Part shown: positions 55,389 through 63,474 of the stretch, piece after piece
How the letters are laid out: the number at the start of each line of letters is the position of its first letter
Position numbering within the stretch: the stretch's first letter is position 1
Assembly (NCBI RefSeq): GCF_030285785.1
Contig: NZ_CP127247.1
Coordinates: 2,937,501 to 3,001,500 of the forward strand
DNA length: 64,000 nucleotides
From: Parasedimentitalea psychrophila
Lineage (GTDB): Bacteria > Pseudomonadota > Alphaproteobacteria > Rhodobacterales > Rhodobacteraceae
Direction: 5' to 3'
Translations under genes and position numbers: made by a program
The notes under the pieces: generated by a model
Databases searched by the model: none
Seen by the model: the letters and a program-made list of their open reading frames with translations, nothing else
Told to the model about the DNA's origin: nothing

Positions 55389-55462
55389 TGGAGCGGGCGA
55401 CGGGAATCGAACCCGTGTCATCAGCTTGGAAGGCTGAGGTCTTACCATTACACAACGCCCGC
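55389..55462 (-). tRNA. tRNA-Gly (TCC)
   Basis: An intact 74-nt cloverleaf on the minus strand. The acceptor stem is GCGGGCG/CGCCCGC, discriminator T, CCA encoded. The anticodon stem TCAGC/GCTGA surrounds CTTCCAA (anticodon TCC) and the T arm is ACGGG-TTCGATT-CCCGT. It stands beside accessory DNA and a duplicate of its own 3' half. Confidence 0.96.
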
Positions 55463-55500
55463 TCTACAGTTTCAGGATCTATTTCATAGACTTTAGGAGG

Positions 55501-55740
55501 TCAAGAGGCCTTTCGCCGCAAAATGGTTGCGGTGTCGTGCAGCTGAGAAAGCATGACATCTGTCGGGTTTGCGCAAACGGCTTGGATATCAAAATTGGGC
55601 TAGGTGAGTTTGGCACCAGGTGAAATGCGTGGTGATTTCAGCATGTAGTTCGGCACTTGCGTGAACCCATTCGTCGAAAGCGCATCGGCTCCGACAAGCT
55701 TGATGTTCTTCTCCTGAAGCAATTCTCTGAATGGTTTCAT
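55501..55740 (-). pseudogene. remnant of a replication/HTH-type gene (internal stop)
   Basis: From the ATG at 55740 the frame reads MKPFRELLQEKNIKLVGADA, then FTQVPNYMLKSPRISPGAKL and stops at TAG (55600-55602). The FTQVPN...LSPGAKLTYA pattern is the N-terminus of helix-turn-helix replication-type proteins of plasmids and integrative elements. The same frame continues after the stop (ending MLSQLHDTATILRRKAS) to TGA at 55501. So most of the middle has been lost. It begins ten bases after the end of the coiled-coil gene, as part of the same mobile module. Confidence 0.6.
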
Positions 55741-55749
55741 ATAGAAATA

Positions 55750-56682
55750 TTATACACCATCCATCCTACCACTATGGGGGTGGTGTTCACTGGCGCGTGC
55801 ACCGTGAAAATTCGGTTTCGGCTCCCCCACCTGCGATACATCAGGCATTTCGATCTTTGTGTGTCGCCCAGCTACTGAGACTGCTTTAAGTGTTTGCAGA
55901 GTTTCACGATGCATGTCGGCCATCAGTGTATCGTTGCCGCGCTGATGAATTATTTGCTCGCACATGAATGTCTTGTCTTCGCGCAAATCTCCAATCAAGT
56001 CTTCTTGCGATTCTAGTCGCGCGGTCAGCTTGGCATTTTCAACCATCAACTCGACCCGGCTAGTTTGCGCTTCGCGGGCGTCGTCAGCGATACCCGGCGT
56101 CGCCATGACGTTGGGCTGAGCATCAGGCGATCTCGGCAAGCCGGGATTATCTGTGGCGTCGTCAACAGCCTCTGGCGGCGCTATGGCGATAGCAACATCC
56201 TCACTGGATATCGTAGTCTCGCCTATGGAGTCGGCGTCGCCAATACCGAATGGCGTTGCCTCGGGTGCGACGGCGGGCTCTTCGGGTTTTGTCTGGATGA
56301 ACTTGCGTAGGGAAGTGCCGTTAATAAACCATTCATGTACAGGATTTCCATTGCGGGTGGTTTTCAGCTTGAAGCAATCGAACTGACCTTCTTGACAGTA
56401 ACGTTGAAGGGAACGAACTGAGGGACGTTTACGGTGCTCGGCAGGGAACACTTCCAGGGCTTCGCCCACCGTCAGATCGTATTTAGATAAATCGGGCAGC
56501 AGGGGTGTGTAGGCGCGCTCTGGCGAGATGCTGGCGGTGTCAGGCGCACTTGGCGGTGCGGTGACGGCTGGCTCTGTTGAGCCGTATTCTTCGGCGTCGA
56601 CAAGCGGCTTGGCGGCGTCATCTGGTGTTGTCCTTCCAAATGTCGGGACTGGCACTTGCTGCGAAAAGTGGATGGAATTCAT
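55750..56682 (-). CDS. accessory protein with DNA-binding-like domain and coiled coil
   Basis: A 310-aa protein. Residues ~70-135 form a helix-turn-helix/excisionase-like domain (LTVGEALEVFP, RPSVRSLQRYCQEGQFDCFK, VHEWFINGTSLRKFI). Proline/alanine-rich linkers flank it. A long coiled coil follows at ~215-275 (RVELMVENAKLTARLESQED). The domain order recalls proteins next to replication genes on rhodobacteral mobile elements. The start is the ATG at 56682; lower GC than the core genes. Function unknown; perhaps a regulator or partition-like adaptor. Confidence 0.7.
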   Translation of the reverse strand: MNSIHFSQQVPVPTFGRTTPDDAAKPLVDAEEYGSTEPAVTAPPSAPDTASISPERAYTPLLPDLSKYDLTVGEALEVFPAEHRKRPSVRSLQRYCQEGQFDCFKLKTTRNGNPVHEWFINGTSLRKFIQTKPEEPAVAPEATPFGIGDADSIGETTISSEDVAIAIAPPEAVDDATDNPGLPRSPDAQPNVMATPGIADDAREAQTSRVELMVENAKLTARLESQEDLIGDLREDKTFMCEQIIHQRGNDTLMADMHRETLQTLKAVSVAGRHTKIEMPDVSQVGEPKPNFHGARASEHHPHSGRMDGV

Positions 56683-56978
56683 ACACAAATTCTATCACAT
56701 CAAGGCTTGTGTTTTATTGTGTGCGCGAGCGCTAGGCCAAAGGCAACCTGCATAGGTTTGTGGTAACATGGGAGCGGACGTTCCCTATAGATTGGGAAGA
56801 TGAATTGACCCTCTAAATGGTTTGGCATGGCTTCGCAGTGCCCATCTCCCGCAAGCAAAACCGGCTGAACTAAAAGTTCCACCACTTTGCGAAGCTGGGA
56901 TCAGTCCATGCCAGCATTCGTCTCTTTTTTGACGCCTCTGAAATTGTTTGGGGTCGTCAAGCTTGAGAGGAGCTCACC

Positions 56979-57326
56979 ATGGCAGCCAGTAGAACAAAGG
57001 TCATCCAGAAATTGAACGATCGCTTTCGGATGGGGGATGTGATCGTTCCCGGAACTGTCGTTGTTACTAGCGGCGTGCAGTCACTACTCGCAGAAGCGGG
57101 GGGCAGCATGGAAGCCTTGATGTCAGTGGTTGGAAGCTACGATGACTTTACCGAGGGCAATGATCCGCATGGAGAGCACGACTTTGGAAAAATCAGTTTT
57201 CTATTGACTGATCTCTTCTGGAAAATTGATCAGTACAACACAACTTACGACGGCGGATCAGAAGATCCGACCGTTCTTTCAATAACATGTCGTGTGTTAA
57301 CCATCATGCTCACCGAGGAATACTAA
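56979..57326 (+). CDS. DUF3768 domain protein
   Basis: A 115-aa protein with the DUF3768 hallmarks: GDVIVPGTVVVTSGVQSLL, DDFTEGNDPHGEHDFG, FWKIDQYN, GSEDPTVLSITCRVLTIML and the terminal TEEY. The family is common on plasmids and integrated elements of alphaproteobacteria and has no known function. GAGAGGAG precedes the ATG. Confidence 0.85.
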   Translation: MAASRTKVIQKLNDRFRMGDVIVPGTVVVTSGVQSLLAEAGGSMEALMSVVGSYDDFTEGNDPHGEHDFGKISFLLTDLFWKIDQYNTTYDGGSEDPTVLSITCRVLTIMLTEEY

Positions 57327-57332
57327 AAGTGC

Positions 57333-57357
57333 CCGGCACCTAAAAGGTGCCGGTTTT
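57333..57357 (+). terminator. terminator after the DUF3768 gene
   Basis: CCGGCACC (57333-57340) and GGTGCCGG (57346-57353) with a TAAAA loop, then TTTT. It lies seven bases after the stop. Confidence 0.9.
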
Positions 57358-57398
57358 GGTTTGGGCCAACGAGTTGGCCTGAGAATGAAACCTACTGA

Positions 57399-57412
57399 AA
57401 AGTGCGCACTTT
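57399..57412. promoter_or_regulatory. 14-bp perfect palindrome in the accessory region
   Basis: AAAGTGCGCACTTT, in a 270-bp spacer between the DUF3768 terminator and the insertion sequence. A second hairpin (GGCCAAC-GA-GTTGGCC, 57364-57379) lies just before it. No gene starts nearby, so it may be an orphan operator or a recombination site. Confidence 0.45.
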
Positions 57413-57602
57413 AGAGGGTGGACGTTCTTTATACTTGTCGTAGCAAGATGTGATCAATAGTATCGCTCAGGTAGATTCTATACCGGGAAGCCAAAGCTCT
57501 AGCACTTTGAAATCGTGATGAAGTTGCTTTGACGCTCTGCGCAAAAATTCATTTAGAGGAAAGAATGCTGAGTTGGCGAATTTTAAAATACCCCCTAGCA
57601 AC

Positions 57603-58653
57603 GGCTTTGTTGCACAAATCGTCTGAGGGGATTCACGGCGTGAATCCAGCGTGATAGCAACCTATCATGAGTAGTTGGGCACCGGAGACTTATAAGACCA
57701 AGAACTGGCCGATCTACAATCGTGCCTTGAAGCAACGCGGATCACTGTCGATTTGGTTTGACGCAGATATGCTTTGGGAGGCTAAGCCTTCAGGCAAACG
57801 GGGGCGGCAGCAGGCCTACAGCGACGCTGCCATTCAGGCCTGCCTGACGATCAAGGTGCTGTTTGGTTTGCCCTTGAGACAAACGACCGGATTTGTTGAA
57901 AGCCTGTTGGAACTGGTCGGGCTGGACTGGGCGGTTCCAGACTTTAGTACCTTGTGTCGCCGTCAGAAGACATTGCACGTAGCCATTCCCTACCGCGGCT
58001 CACCCGGCCCGTTGCATCTGCTTTTAGATAGCACTGGTATTAAAGCTGAGGGCGAAGGCGAGTGGAGCGCCCGCAAGCATGGTGGTCCCAAACGTCGGCT
58101 CTGGCGCAAGATACATATCGGTATTGATGAGGAAACGCTGGAAGTGCGGACAATTGAGGTGACAAGTAGCAGCATCGGAGATGCTCCTATTCTGCCAGAT
58201 CTACTCAATCAGATCCCGCTCGAAGAAGAGATCGGAAGTGTGACCGCTGATGGGGCCTATGATACGCGAAATTGCCACGCAGCGATTGCATCTCGAAATG
58301 CCCATGCTGTTATCCCACCGCGAAAGAACGCCAAGTTATGGAAGCCTGACACCCCCGGTGCCAGGGCTCGAAACGAAGCCGTTCGTTCTTCGAAATACTT
58401 AGGTCGTGCGCTCTGGAGAAATCTGAGCGGATACCACCGCAGAAGCCGCGTCGAAACAAAGATGCATTGTTTGAAACTGCTGGGGCAATCGCTCATGGCT
58501 CGAGACTTTGATCGACAGGTCGCGGAGATCCAAATCCGTGCTGCGATCCTCAACGGGTTCACCGCGCTCGGCATTCCGCAAACAAAGGCTGTAGCCTAAA
58601 TCCGCCTGGGGTAAGGGGAAGCACGACCCTCACGCGATTTGTGCAACAAAGCC
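57603..58653 (+). mobile_element. IS5-family insertion sequence, complete
   Basis: A 1,051-bp element bounded by perfect 19-bp terminal inverted repeats (GGCTTTGTTGCACAAATCG at 57603-57621 and its complement at 58635-58653). It contains one intact transposase gene. I find no target-site duplication: the flanks are ...AGCAAC and GGTTGG... . Absence of a duplication may mean an old insertion or a rearranged flank. Confidence 0.93.
57667..58599 (+). CDS. IS5-family transposase
   Basis: A 310-aa DDE transposase. By position the catalytic residues are Asp121 (LLLDSTGIK), Asp195 (TADGAYDT) and Glu263 (SRVETKMH). An N-terminal DNA-binding region holds NWPIYNRALKQRGSLSIWFD, and the family's KLWKPDTPGARARNEAV loop is present. 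No frameshift, so it is probably active. It is wholly contained between the element's terminal repeats. Confidence 0.95.
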   Translation: MSSWAPETYKTKNWPIYNRALKQRGSLSIWFDADMLWEAKPSGKRGRQQAYSDAAIQACLTIKVLFGLPLRQTTGFVESLLELVGLDWAVPDFSTLCRRQKTLHVAIPYRGSPGPLHLLLDSTGIKAEGEGEWSARKHGGPKRRLWRKIHIGIDEETLEVRTIEVTSSSIGDAPILPDLLNQIPLEEEIGSVTADGAYDTRNCHAAIASRNAHAVIPPRKNAKLWKPDTPGARARNEAVRSSKYLGRALWRNLSGYHRRSRVETKMHCLKLLGQSLMARDFDRQVAEIQIRAAILNGFTALGIPQTKAVA

Positions 58654-58692
58654 GGTTGGAGTTATCAATTTGGCGCCCCCGAAACAAACTCA

Positions 58693-59937
58693 TTACTCAA
58701 ACACCCGACCAAGCGCCTTACCTAACCCGGACAATTTGGGAGCCAGCGGAATGAGCGCCGCCTGGATAGAATGGTATATGTCCGGTTTGCCTTTGAATTG
58801 GGTCCCTGTCGGCACACCCTGCGCGTCGATTTCCGGGAACCAACCGCCATGATCGTGGTCTATGTAATACTCATCGGCGAATTGCCACATCCGGCTATAC
58901 CAGGCTTTTTGTGTGTCACTGCCGCCAAGCTTGAGAAAACTCGCCAGTACCCCTATCGCTTCGGTGATCGGCCACCAATATCGATCGGAAATCAAAGGGG
59001 CTCCATCGAAGTCGAGTGTATAGACGAACCCACCCTTTTCGCTGTCCCAAGCATCTGTTAGCGCTCTTTCGGTCAGAGACCATGCGGTATCGCGTGAGCT
59101 GTCATCCGGGCGGCCGATAAGATCCCAGTATTGCAACAATAGCCGTGCCATCTCAAAGGAATGCCCAGGAGTCGTGCCACGAGGGCGGAACATTGGGTTC
59201 CCCGAATAGCTCCGGTCGATTTCCCAGCCCAAAGTATAGTGCTCTGGCAGCCGCCAGTTTTCGGTGGCCGCAATTCGATAGACAAAGAAATCAAGGATCC
59301 GGCCCGCCATGCTCAGGTAGGTTTCGCGACCGGTTGCTTCAAAGGCAGTCAATAGCGCCTCGACGCCGTGCATGTTGGCGTTCAACCCGCGATAGCTGGA
59401 AAATGGGCCCCAGTTGCGGTTCCACTCATCGGCAAACAAACCGACGTGCTCTTCCCAATAGCGCGTCTCAATAATGGCAGTTACGTCGTCAATCAGGCGG
59501 TTGGCATCTGGATGTCCGGCCATTTTTGCACTGGCCCCCGCCAGCAGAACAAAAACGTGTCCGTAGGCAAGTTTCCGATCGTCATGGATTTTATCACCCT
59601 CCAGGGCCCAAAGAAATCCACCATGGTCGCGGTCTCGATGGTAGTTCCACAGATACTCCATCCCTTTGTCGATCACCGCCTCGCATCCCTCAACCCCGGC
59701 CAGCTTTCCCAGAGCATAGGAATGAGTCAGGCGGGCGGTAGTGTGAAGTTCCTGGACGCTGTCAGCCAGCGGGTTCCCGTCGTAATCAAGCACGAAGAAC
59801 CCCTGGTCGGGGCGCAGACTGGCGTGGAAAAAATCAAACTGTCGCTTGGCGTCTTTGCGCAGAAATTCCCGATGGGCAGAGGTGCCGAAACGGAAAACTT
59901 CCGCGTCGTGATGGTGTGTTTTGGATGTGCTTGCCAC
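58693..59937 (-). CDS. AGE-family epimerase/isomerase
   Basis: A 414-aa (alpha/alpha)6-barrel protein of the N-acylglucosamine 2-epimerase family. HSYALGKLAG, GGFLWALEGD, HGVEALLTAFEATG, PGHSFEMARLL and DHDHGGWFPEID contain the conserved His/Glu/Trp pocket. Family members epimerise or isomerise mannose, glucose or N-acyl sugars. Next to a glucose/mannose-type ABC importer, a mannose-fructose isomerase role is likely (inferred). Downstream of, and likely co-transcribed with, lacI. Confidence 0.85.
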   Translation of the reverse strand: MASTSKTHHHDAEVFRFGTSAHREFLRKDAKRQFDFFHASLRPDQGFFVLDYDGNPLADSVQELHTTARLTHSYALGKLAGVEGCEAVIDKGMEYLWNYHRDRDHGGFLWALEGDKIHDDRKLAYGHVFVLLAGASAKMAGHPDANRLIDDVTAIIETRYWEEHVGLFADEWNRNWGPFSSYRGLNANMHGVEALLTAFEATGRETYLSMAGRILDFFVYRIAATENWRLPEHYTLGWEIDRSYSGNPMFRPRGTTPGHSFEMARLLLQYWDLIGRPDDSSRDTAWSLTERALTDAWDSEKGGFVYTLDFDGAPLISDRYWWPITEAIGVLASFLKLGGSDTQKAWYSRMWQFADEYYIDHDHGGWFPEIDAQGVPTGTQFKGKPDIYHSIQAALIPLAPKLSGLGKALGRVFE

Positions 59938-59954
59938 AGGAGGCCTCGTCTATG

Positions 59955-61013
59955 TCAGCTAACGCCAGGTGCGCGCAATTGTGTGTCTGAAAGGGTATCG
60001 TTTGCAGGAAGCCTGCCCAAAACCGGTTGAATGTATTGCAGCTCTGCCACCGGTGCGCCCGCGATGCGTTTCAGCAGAAGGTCCGCCAGCTTTTCACCCG
60101 CTTCCGACAGATCCTCATACAGGCTGGCCACCTTGGGCCGCACCAGATCAAAGACCCCTGAAGTCTGCTTGACCACAAGCTGAACGTCCTGACCCGGAAC
60201 CAGCCCCAGATCTTGGATAGCAGCAAGCGCGGCTAGACCGGAGACATCGCCGGGAAGAACCAGCCCGTCCGGAGCCTCCGGCGCAGCAAAGCGTTTCTGA
60301 ATGTTGGCCGAAATGGCATTCGCATTGCTATCCAGCGAGATGCCATCGAGGATTTCATAACCGACACCCGCCGCCCGGACTGCGGTCATGAACCCGTGCT
60401 GCAAGTGCTGACGAAAAGTGAAGCGTTCGGGCGGGAGCAAAATGCCCAGCCGTTTGGCGCCTCGGCCAATCAGGGTTTCCGCTGCCTGAAGCGCAAAGGC
60501 GTAGTTGTCGCAATCCACAAAAGGATGTGGCGTCGCCAGCTCGGATCGTCCATGCGAGATAAAAGGGAAATCCGCTTCGAGCAGAAATTTGATGCGGCTG
60601 TCGTCGGGCGTGGTGCGCGAAAATATGATTCCGTCGGCCAATTTATCGCGGACCACACGCCGGATCTGTTCAGCCGACTTGTCCGGCCCAAAATCAGGCA
60701 GCACAACAAGATGATAGCCCGTATTTTCCAACCGTGCGCTGATGCCCCGGATCAAAAGCGTACCAAAACCAAGGATTTCCTCATGTGGTGGCAGGATCAG
60801 ATTGATCACTTGCGTGCGCCCGGTCCGCAGGCGTTGGGCCGCGCGATCCGGTGAATAGCCAAGCTCTTTCGCCATCTTTTGGACCAGAGCACGAGTCTCT
60901 TCTGCCATCTGCGGATCATTCGCCAGAGCGCGCGAAACGGCCCCCACGGAAATCCCCATTTTTGCAGCGATTGTGCGCTGTGTTGGGCGTTTGATCTTTG
61001 ATGGGTCTGACAT
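59955..61013 (-). CDS. LacI family transcriptional regulator
   Basis: A 352-aa regulator with N-terminal HTH (QRTIAAKMGISVGAVSRALA) and hinge helix, then a periplasmic-binding-like effector domain (GIIFSRTTPDDSRI; FPFISHGR). It is divergent from a sugar ABC transporter and upstream of the AGE epimerase gene. The palindrome at 61180-61193 in the shared promoter region is its most likely operator. Confidence 0.92.
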   Translation of the reverse strand: MSDPSKIKRPTQRTIAAKMGISVGAVSRALANDPQMAEETRALVQKMAKELGYSPDRAAQRLRTGRTQVINLILPPHEEILGFGTLLIRGISARLENTGYHLVVLPDFGPDKSAEQIRRVVRDKLADGIIFSRTTPDDSRIKFLLEADFPFISHGRSELATPHPFVDCDNYAFALQAAETLIGRGAKRLGILLPPERFTFRQHLQHGFMTAVRAAGVGYEILDGISLDSNANAISANIQKRFAAPEAPDGLVLPGDVSGLAALAAIQDLGLVPGQDVQLVVKQTSGVFDLVRPKVASLYEDLSEAGEKLADLLLKRIAGAPVAELQYIQPVLGRLPANDTLSDTQLRAPGVS

Positions 61014-61163
61014 AACTCACTGCTCTAAAGGTATCTGGCATCGTAAATTAATACGATTAAACACGCAATGCCAGCGAAAGAAAAATATCAGGACCCGCCA
61101 ACATTAGCAAAATAGTCATATTTTCATCGAGTTTTTTGGCATTGGCTGAGCGATTCATGAGCC

Positions 61164-61193
61164 TTGACAGACCCATCCATTATAACGTTATAA
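61164..61193 (+). promoter_or_regulatory. sugar-transporter promoter with overlapping LacI-type operator
   Basis: A -35 box TTGACA at 61164-61169 is followed after 18 bases by TTATAA at 61188-61193. The latter is part of the perfect palindrome TTATAACGTTATAA (61180-61193), with the central CG usual for LacI-family sites. A repressor bound there would block the -10 element. The gene's Shine-Dalgarno GGGAGG is at 61212-61217. Confidence 0.8.
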
Positions 61194-61222
61194 ATAACCA
61201 TGGATTTTTCTGGGAGGAAATT

Positions 61223-62461
61223 ATGAAACTCAAGCAACTGATGGCCAGCGCTGCGCTTGTCGCTTTAACTTCGGGATCTGCCTACGCTGAAGACGTAGAA
61301 GTCCTGCATTGGTGGACTTCGGGCGGCGAAGCGGCGGCCTTGAATGTATTGAAGGACAATCTGGCGGGCCAGGATATCGGATGGGTTGACATGCCGGTTG
61401 CGGGCGGCGGCGGTGAGGCCGCCATGACTACCCTGCGTGCCCGTGTCACCGCAGGCGACGCCCCAACTGCTGTGCAGATGCTTGGCTTTGACATCATCGA
61501 CTGGGCCAACGAAGATGTTTTGGGCAACCTCAACGAAGTGGCCGCAGCCGAAGGTTGGGGCAAGGTTGTTCCTGAGGCCCTACAGGCCTTTTCCAAGCAT
61601 GACGGCAACTGGATCGCTGCGCCTGTGAACGTGCACTCGACCAACTGGGTCTGGATCAGCAAGTCCGCGCTGGATGCGACCGGTCTTGGCGCTCCAACCA
61701 GCTGGGACGAATTGACCGCTGTTCTGGACGCAATGAAGGCCAATGGCATCACGCCGCTGGCGCATGGTGGTCAGGCTTGGCAGGACGCCACAATCTTTGA
61801 TGCAGTTGTGCTTAGTATGGGCGACGACTTCTACAAATCGGCGCTGATTGACCTAGACACAGATGCATTGGGCGGCGCGACGATGGTCGAAGCTTTCCAG
61901 CGTATGGATACGCTGCGCGGTTATGTCGACGACAACTTCTCGGGCCGCGATTGGAACCTTGCTTCGGCGATGGTGATCAATGGCGAAGCCGGCATGCAGA
62001 TGATGGGTGACTGGGCAAAGGGTGAATTCCTGCGCGCGGATCAAAAACCCGGCGAAGATTTTGTCTGCATCCGCTTCCCTGGCACCCAGGGCGCCGTCAC
62101 CTTCAACTCTGACCAGTTCGTCATGTTCGAAGTCGACGAAGGCAACGATGCACAGCTGGCAATGGCGTCGGCAGTGATGGATCCTGTGTTCCAATCCGCG
62201 TTCAACGTAGTCAAAGGCTCGGTCCCGGCGCGTACTGATGTGCCCAACACCGACTTTGACGACTGCGGCAAAAAAGGCATGGTGGATTTGGCCGACGCCG
62301 GTGACAACGGACGTCTGTTTGGATCGATGGCGCATGGTCACTCAGTGCCTGCCTCGGTGAAGAACGCCATTTATGACGTCGTCACCGCCCACTTCAACGG
62401 CGAATACGACGCCGAGACCGCTGCGCAGGAGCTGGTCAACGCTGTAGAATCAGCGATGTAA
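61223..62461 (+). CDS. sugar ABC transporter, substrate-binding protein (GtsA-like glucose/mannose type)
   Basis: A 412-aa periplasmic protein with signal peptide (cleavage after GSAYA). The mature N-terminus [20 protein letters not shown], with [20 protein letters not shown] and [12 protein letters not shown], is characteristic of glucose/mannose-binding GtsA-type proteins. I chose the ATG at 61223, with GGGAGGAAA just upstream. First gene of the operon controlled by the divergent LacI regulator. Confidence 0.9.
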   Translation: MKLKQLMASAALVALTSGSAYAEDVEVLHWWTSGGEAAALNVLKDNLAGQDIGWVDMPVAGGGGEAAMTTLRARVTAGDAPTAVQMLGFDIIDWANEDVLGNLNEVAAAEGWGKVVPEALQAFSKHDGNWIAAPVNVHSTNWVWISKSALDATGLGAPTSWDELTAVLDAMKANGITPLAHGGQAWQDATIFDAVVLSMGDDFYKSALIDLDTDALGGATMVEAFQRMDTLRGYVDDNFSGRDWNLASAMVINGEAGMQMMGDWAKGEFLRADQKPGEDFVCIRFPGTQGAVTFNSDQFVMFEVDEGNDAQLAMASAVMDPVFQSAFNVVKGSVPARTDVPNTDFDDCGKKGMVDLADAGDNGRLFGSMAHGHSVPASVKNAIYDVVTAHFNGEYDAETAAQELVNAVESAM

Positions 62462-62501
62462 TCTCCCTTGTGACGTCGGTGAACTTGGCGTCACACACTC
62501 C

Positions 62502-62525
62502 GGGCCGGGGGGCGATCCCCGGCCC
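62502..62525 (+). promoter_or_regulatory. hairpin between the binding protein and permease genes
   Basis: GGGCCGGGG (62502-62510) and CCCCGGCCC (62517-62525) form a 9-bp stem without a T tract. Such structures after binding-protein genes often protect the upstream mRNA and lower readthrough, giving more binding protein than permease. Confidence 0.7.
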
Positions 62526-62577
62526 AGCTTAAATAAGAAGACTGTCTAGTGCGACTGCACCGACAAATGGGGGAAAG

Positions 62578-63474
62578 ATGGCAAATTACGCCTCTGACGC
62601 GGATTTCCGCACGAAACTGCAGGGATGGATTCCGAAGCTGGTGCTGTCGCCGTCAATCGCGATGATGCTGGTTTTTGTGTATGGGTTCATTCTGTACACG
62701 GTCTATCTCAGCTTCACCGGCTCGAAGATGCTACCCAAATATGACTTGATCGGCATCGACAACTATGTCCGCCTTTGGGGTCTTTCAACCTGGTGGACCG
62801 CCGTCACCAACCTGGCCATTTTTGCGTCGCTCTACATCATCATCTGCACGGTGATCGGATTGACCCTCGCCATTCTGCTGGATCAGAAAATCCGCGGAGA
62901 AGGCATGTTGCGTCCGATCTACCTCTATCCGATGGCGCTGTCTTTCATCGTCACCGGCACCGCCTGGAAGTGGTTTCTGGATCCGGGGATTGGGCTGGAA
63001 AACACCATGCACCTGTGGGGCTGGGACAGCTTCGAGTTTGGCTGGATCAAAGACAGGAACATGGCGATCTATACGATTGTCATTGCAGCGGTCTGGCAAA
63101 CCAGCGGCTTTGTCATGGCGATGTTCCTGGCAGGTCTGCGCGGCATAGACAATGAAATCCTCAAGGCAGCACAGATCGACGGTGCCTCTAACTGGAGCCT
63201 CTATCGTCGCATCGTCATCCCGATGCTTCGGCCTGCGTTCCTGTCGGCTTTCGTGATCCTTGCTCATCTCGCGGTCAAATCCTATGACCTTGTCATTGCC
63301 CTGACCGGGGGCGGCCCGGGCCGAGCCACCGAATTGCCCGCGACCTTCATGTATTCCTACACATTCACACGAAATCAGATGGGAACGGGGGCCGCCAGCG
63401 CCGTTATCATGCTGATGACCATTGCGGCCATCATGATGCCCTACCTCTATGCCGAGCTGAAGGAGAAGAAGTGA
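62578..63474 (+). CDS. sugar ABC transporter permease 1
   Basis: A 298-aa membrane permease with six helices, MalF-like. Helix one is LSPSIAMMLVFVYGFILYTV. The EAA loop is EILKAAQIDGASNWSLYRRI, then PMLRPAFLSAFVILAHLAVK. GGGPGRATELPATFMY is typical of the sugar subfamily. Its stop overlaps the next permease start by one base (TGATG). Confidence 0.93.
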   Translation: MANYASDADFRTKLQGWIPKLVLSPSIAMMLVFVYGFILYTVYLSFTGSKMLPKYDLIGIDNYVRLWGLSTWWTAVTNLAIFASLYIIICTVIGLTLAILLDQKIRGEGMLRPIYLYPMALSFIVTGTAWKWFLDPGIGLENTMHLWGWDSFEFGWIKDRNMAIYTIVIAAVWQTSGFVMAMFLAGLRGIDNEILKAAQIDGASNWSLYRRIVIPMLRPAFLSAFVILAHLAVKSYDLVIALTGGGPGRATELPATFMYSYTFTRNQMGTGAASAVIMLMTIAAIMMPYLYAELKEKK

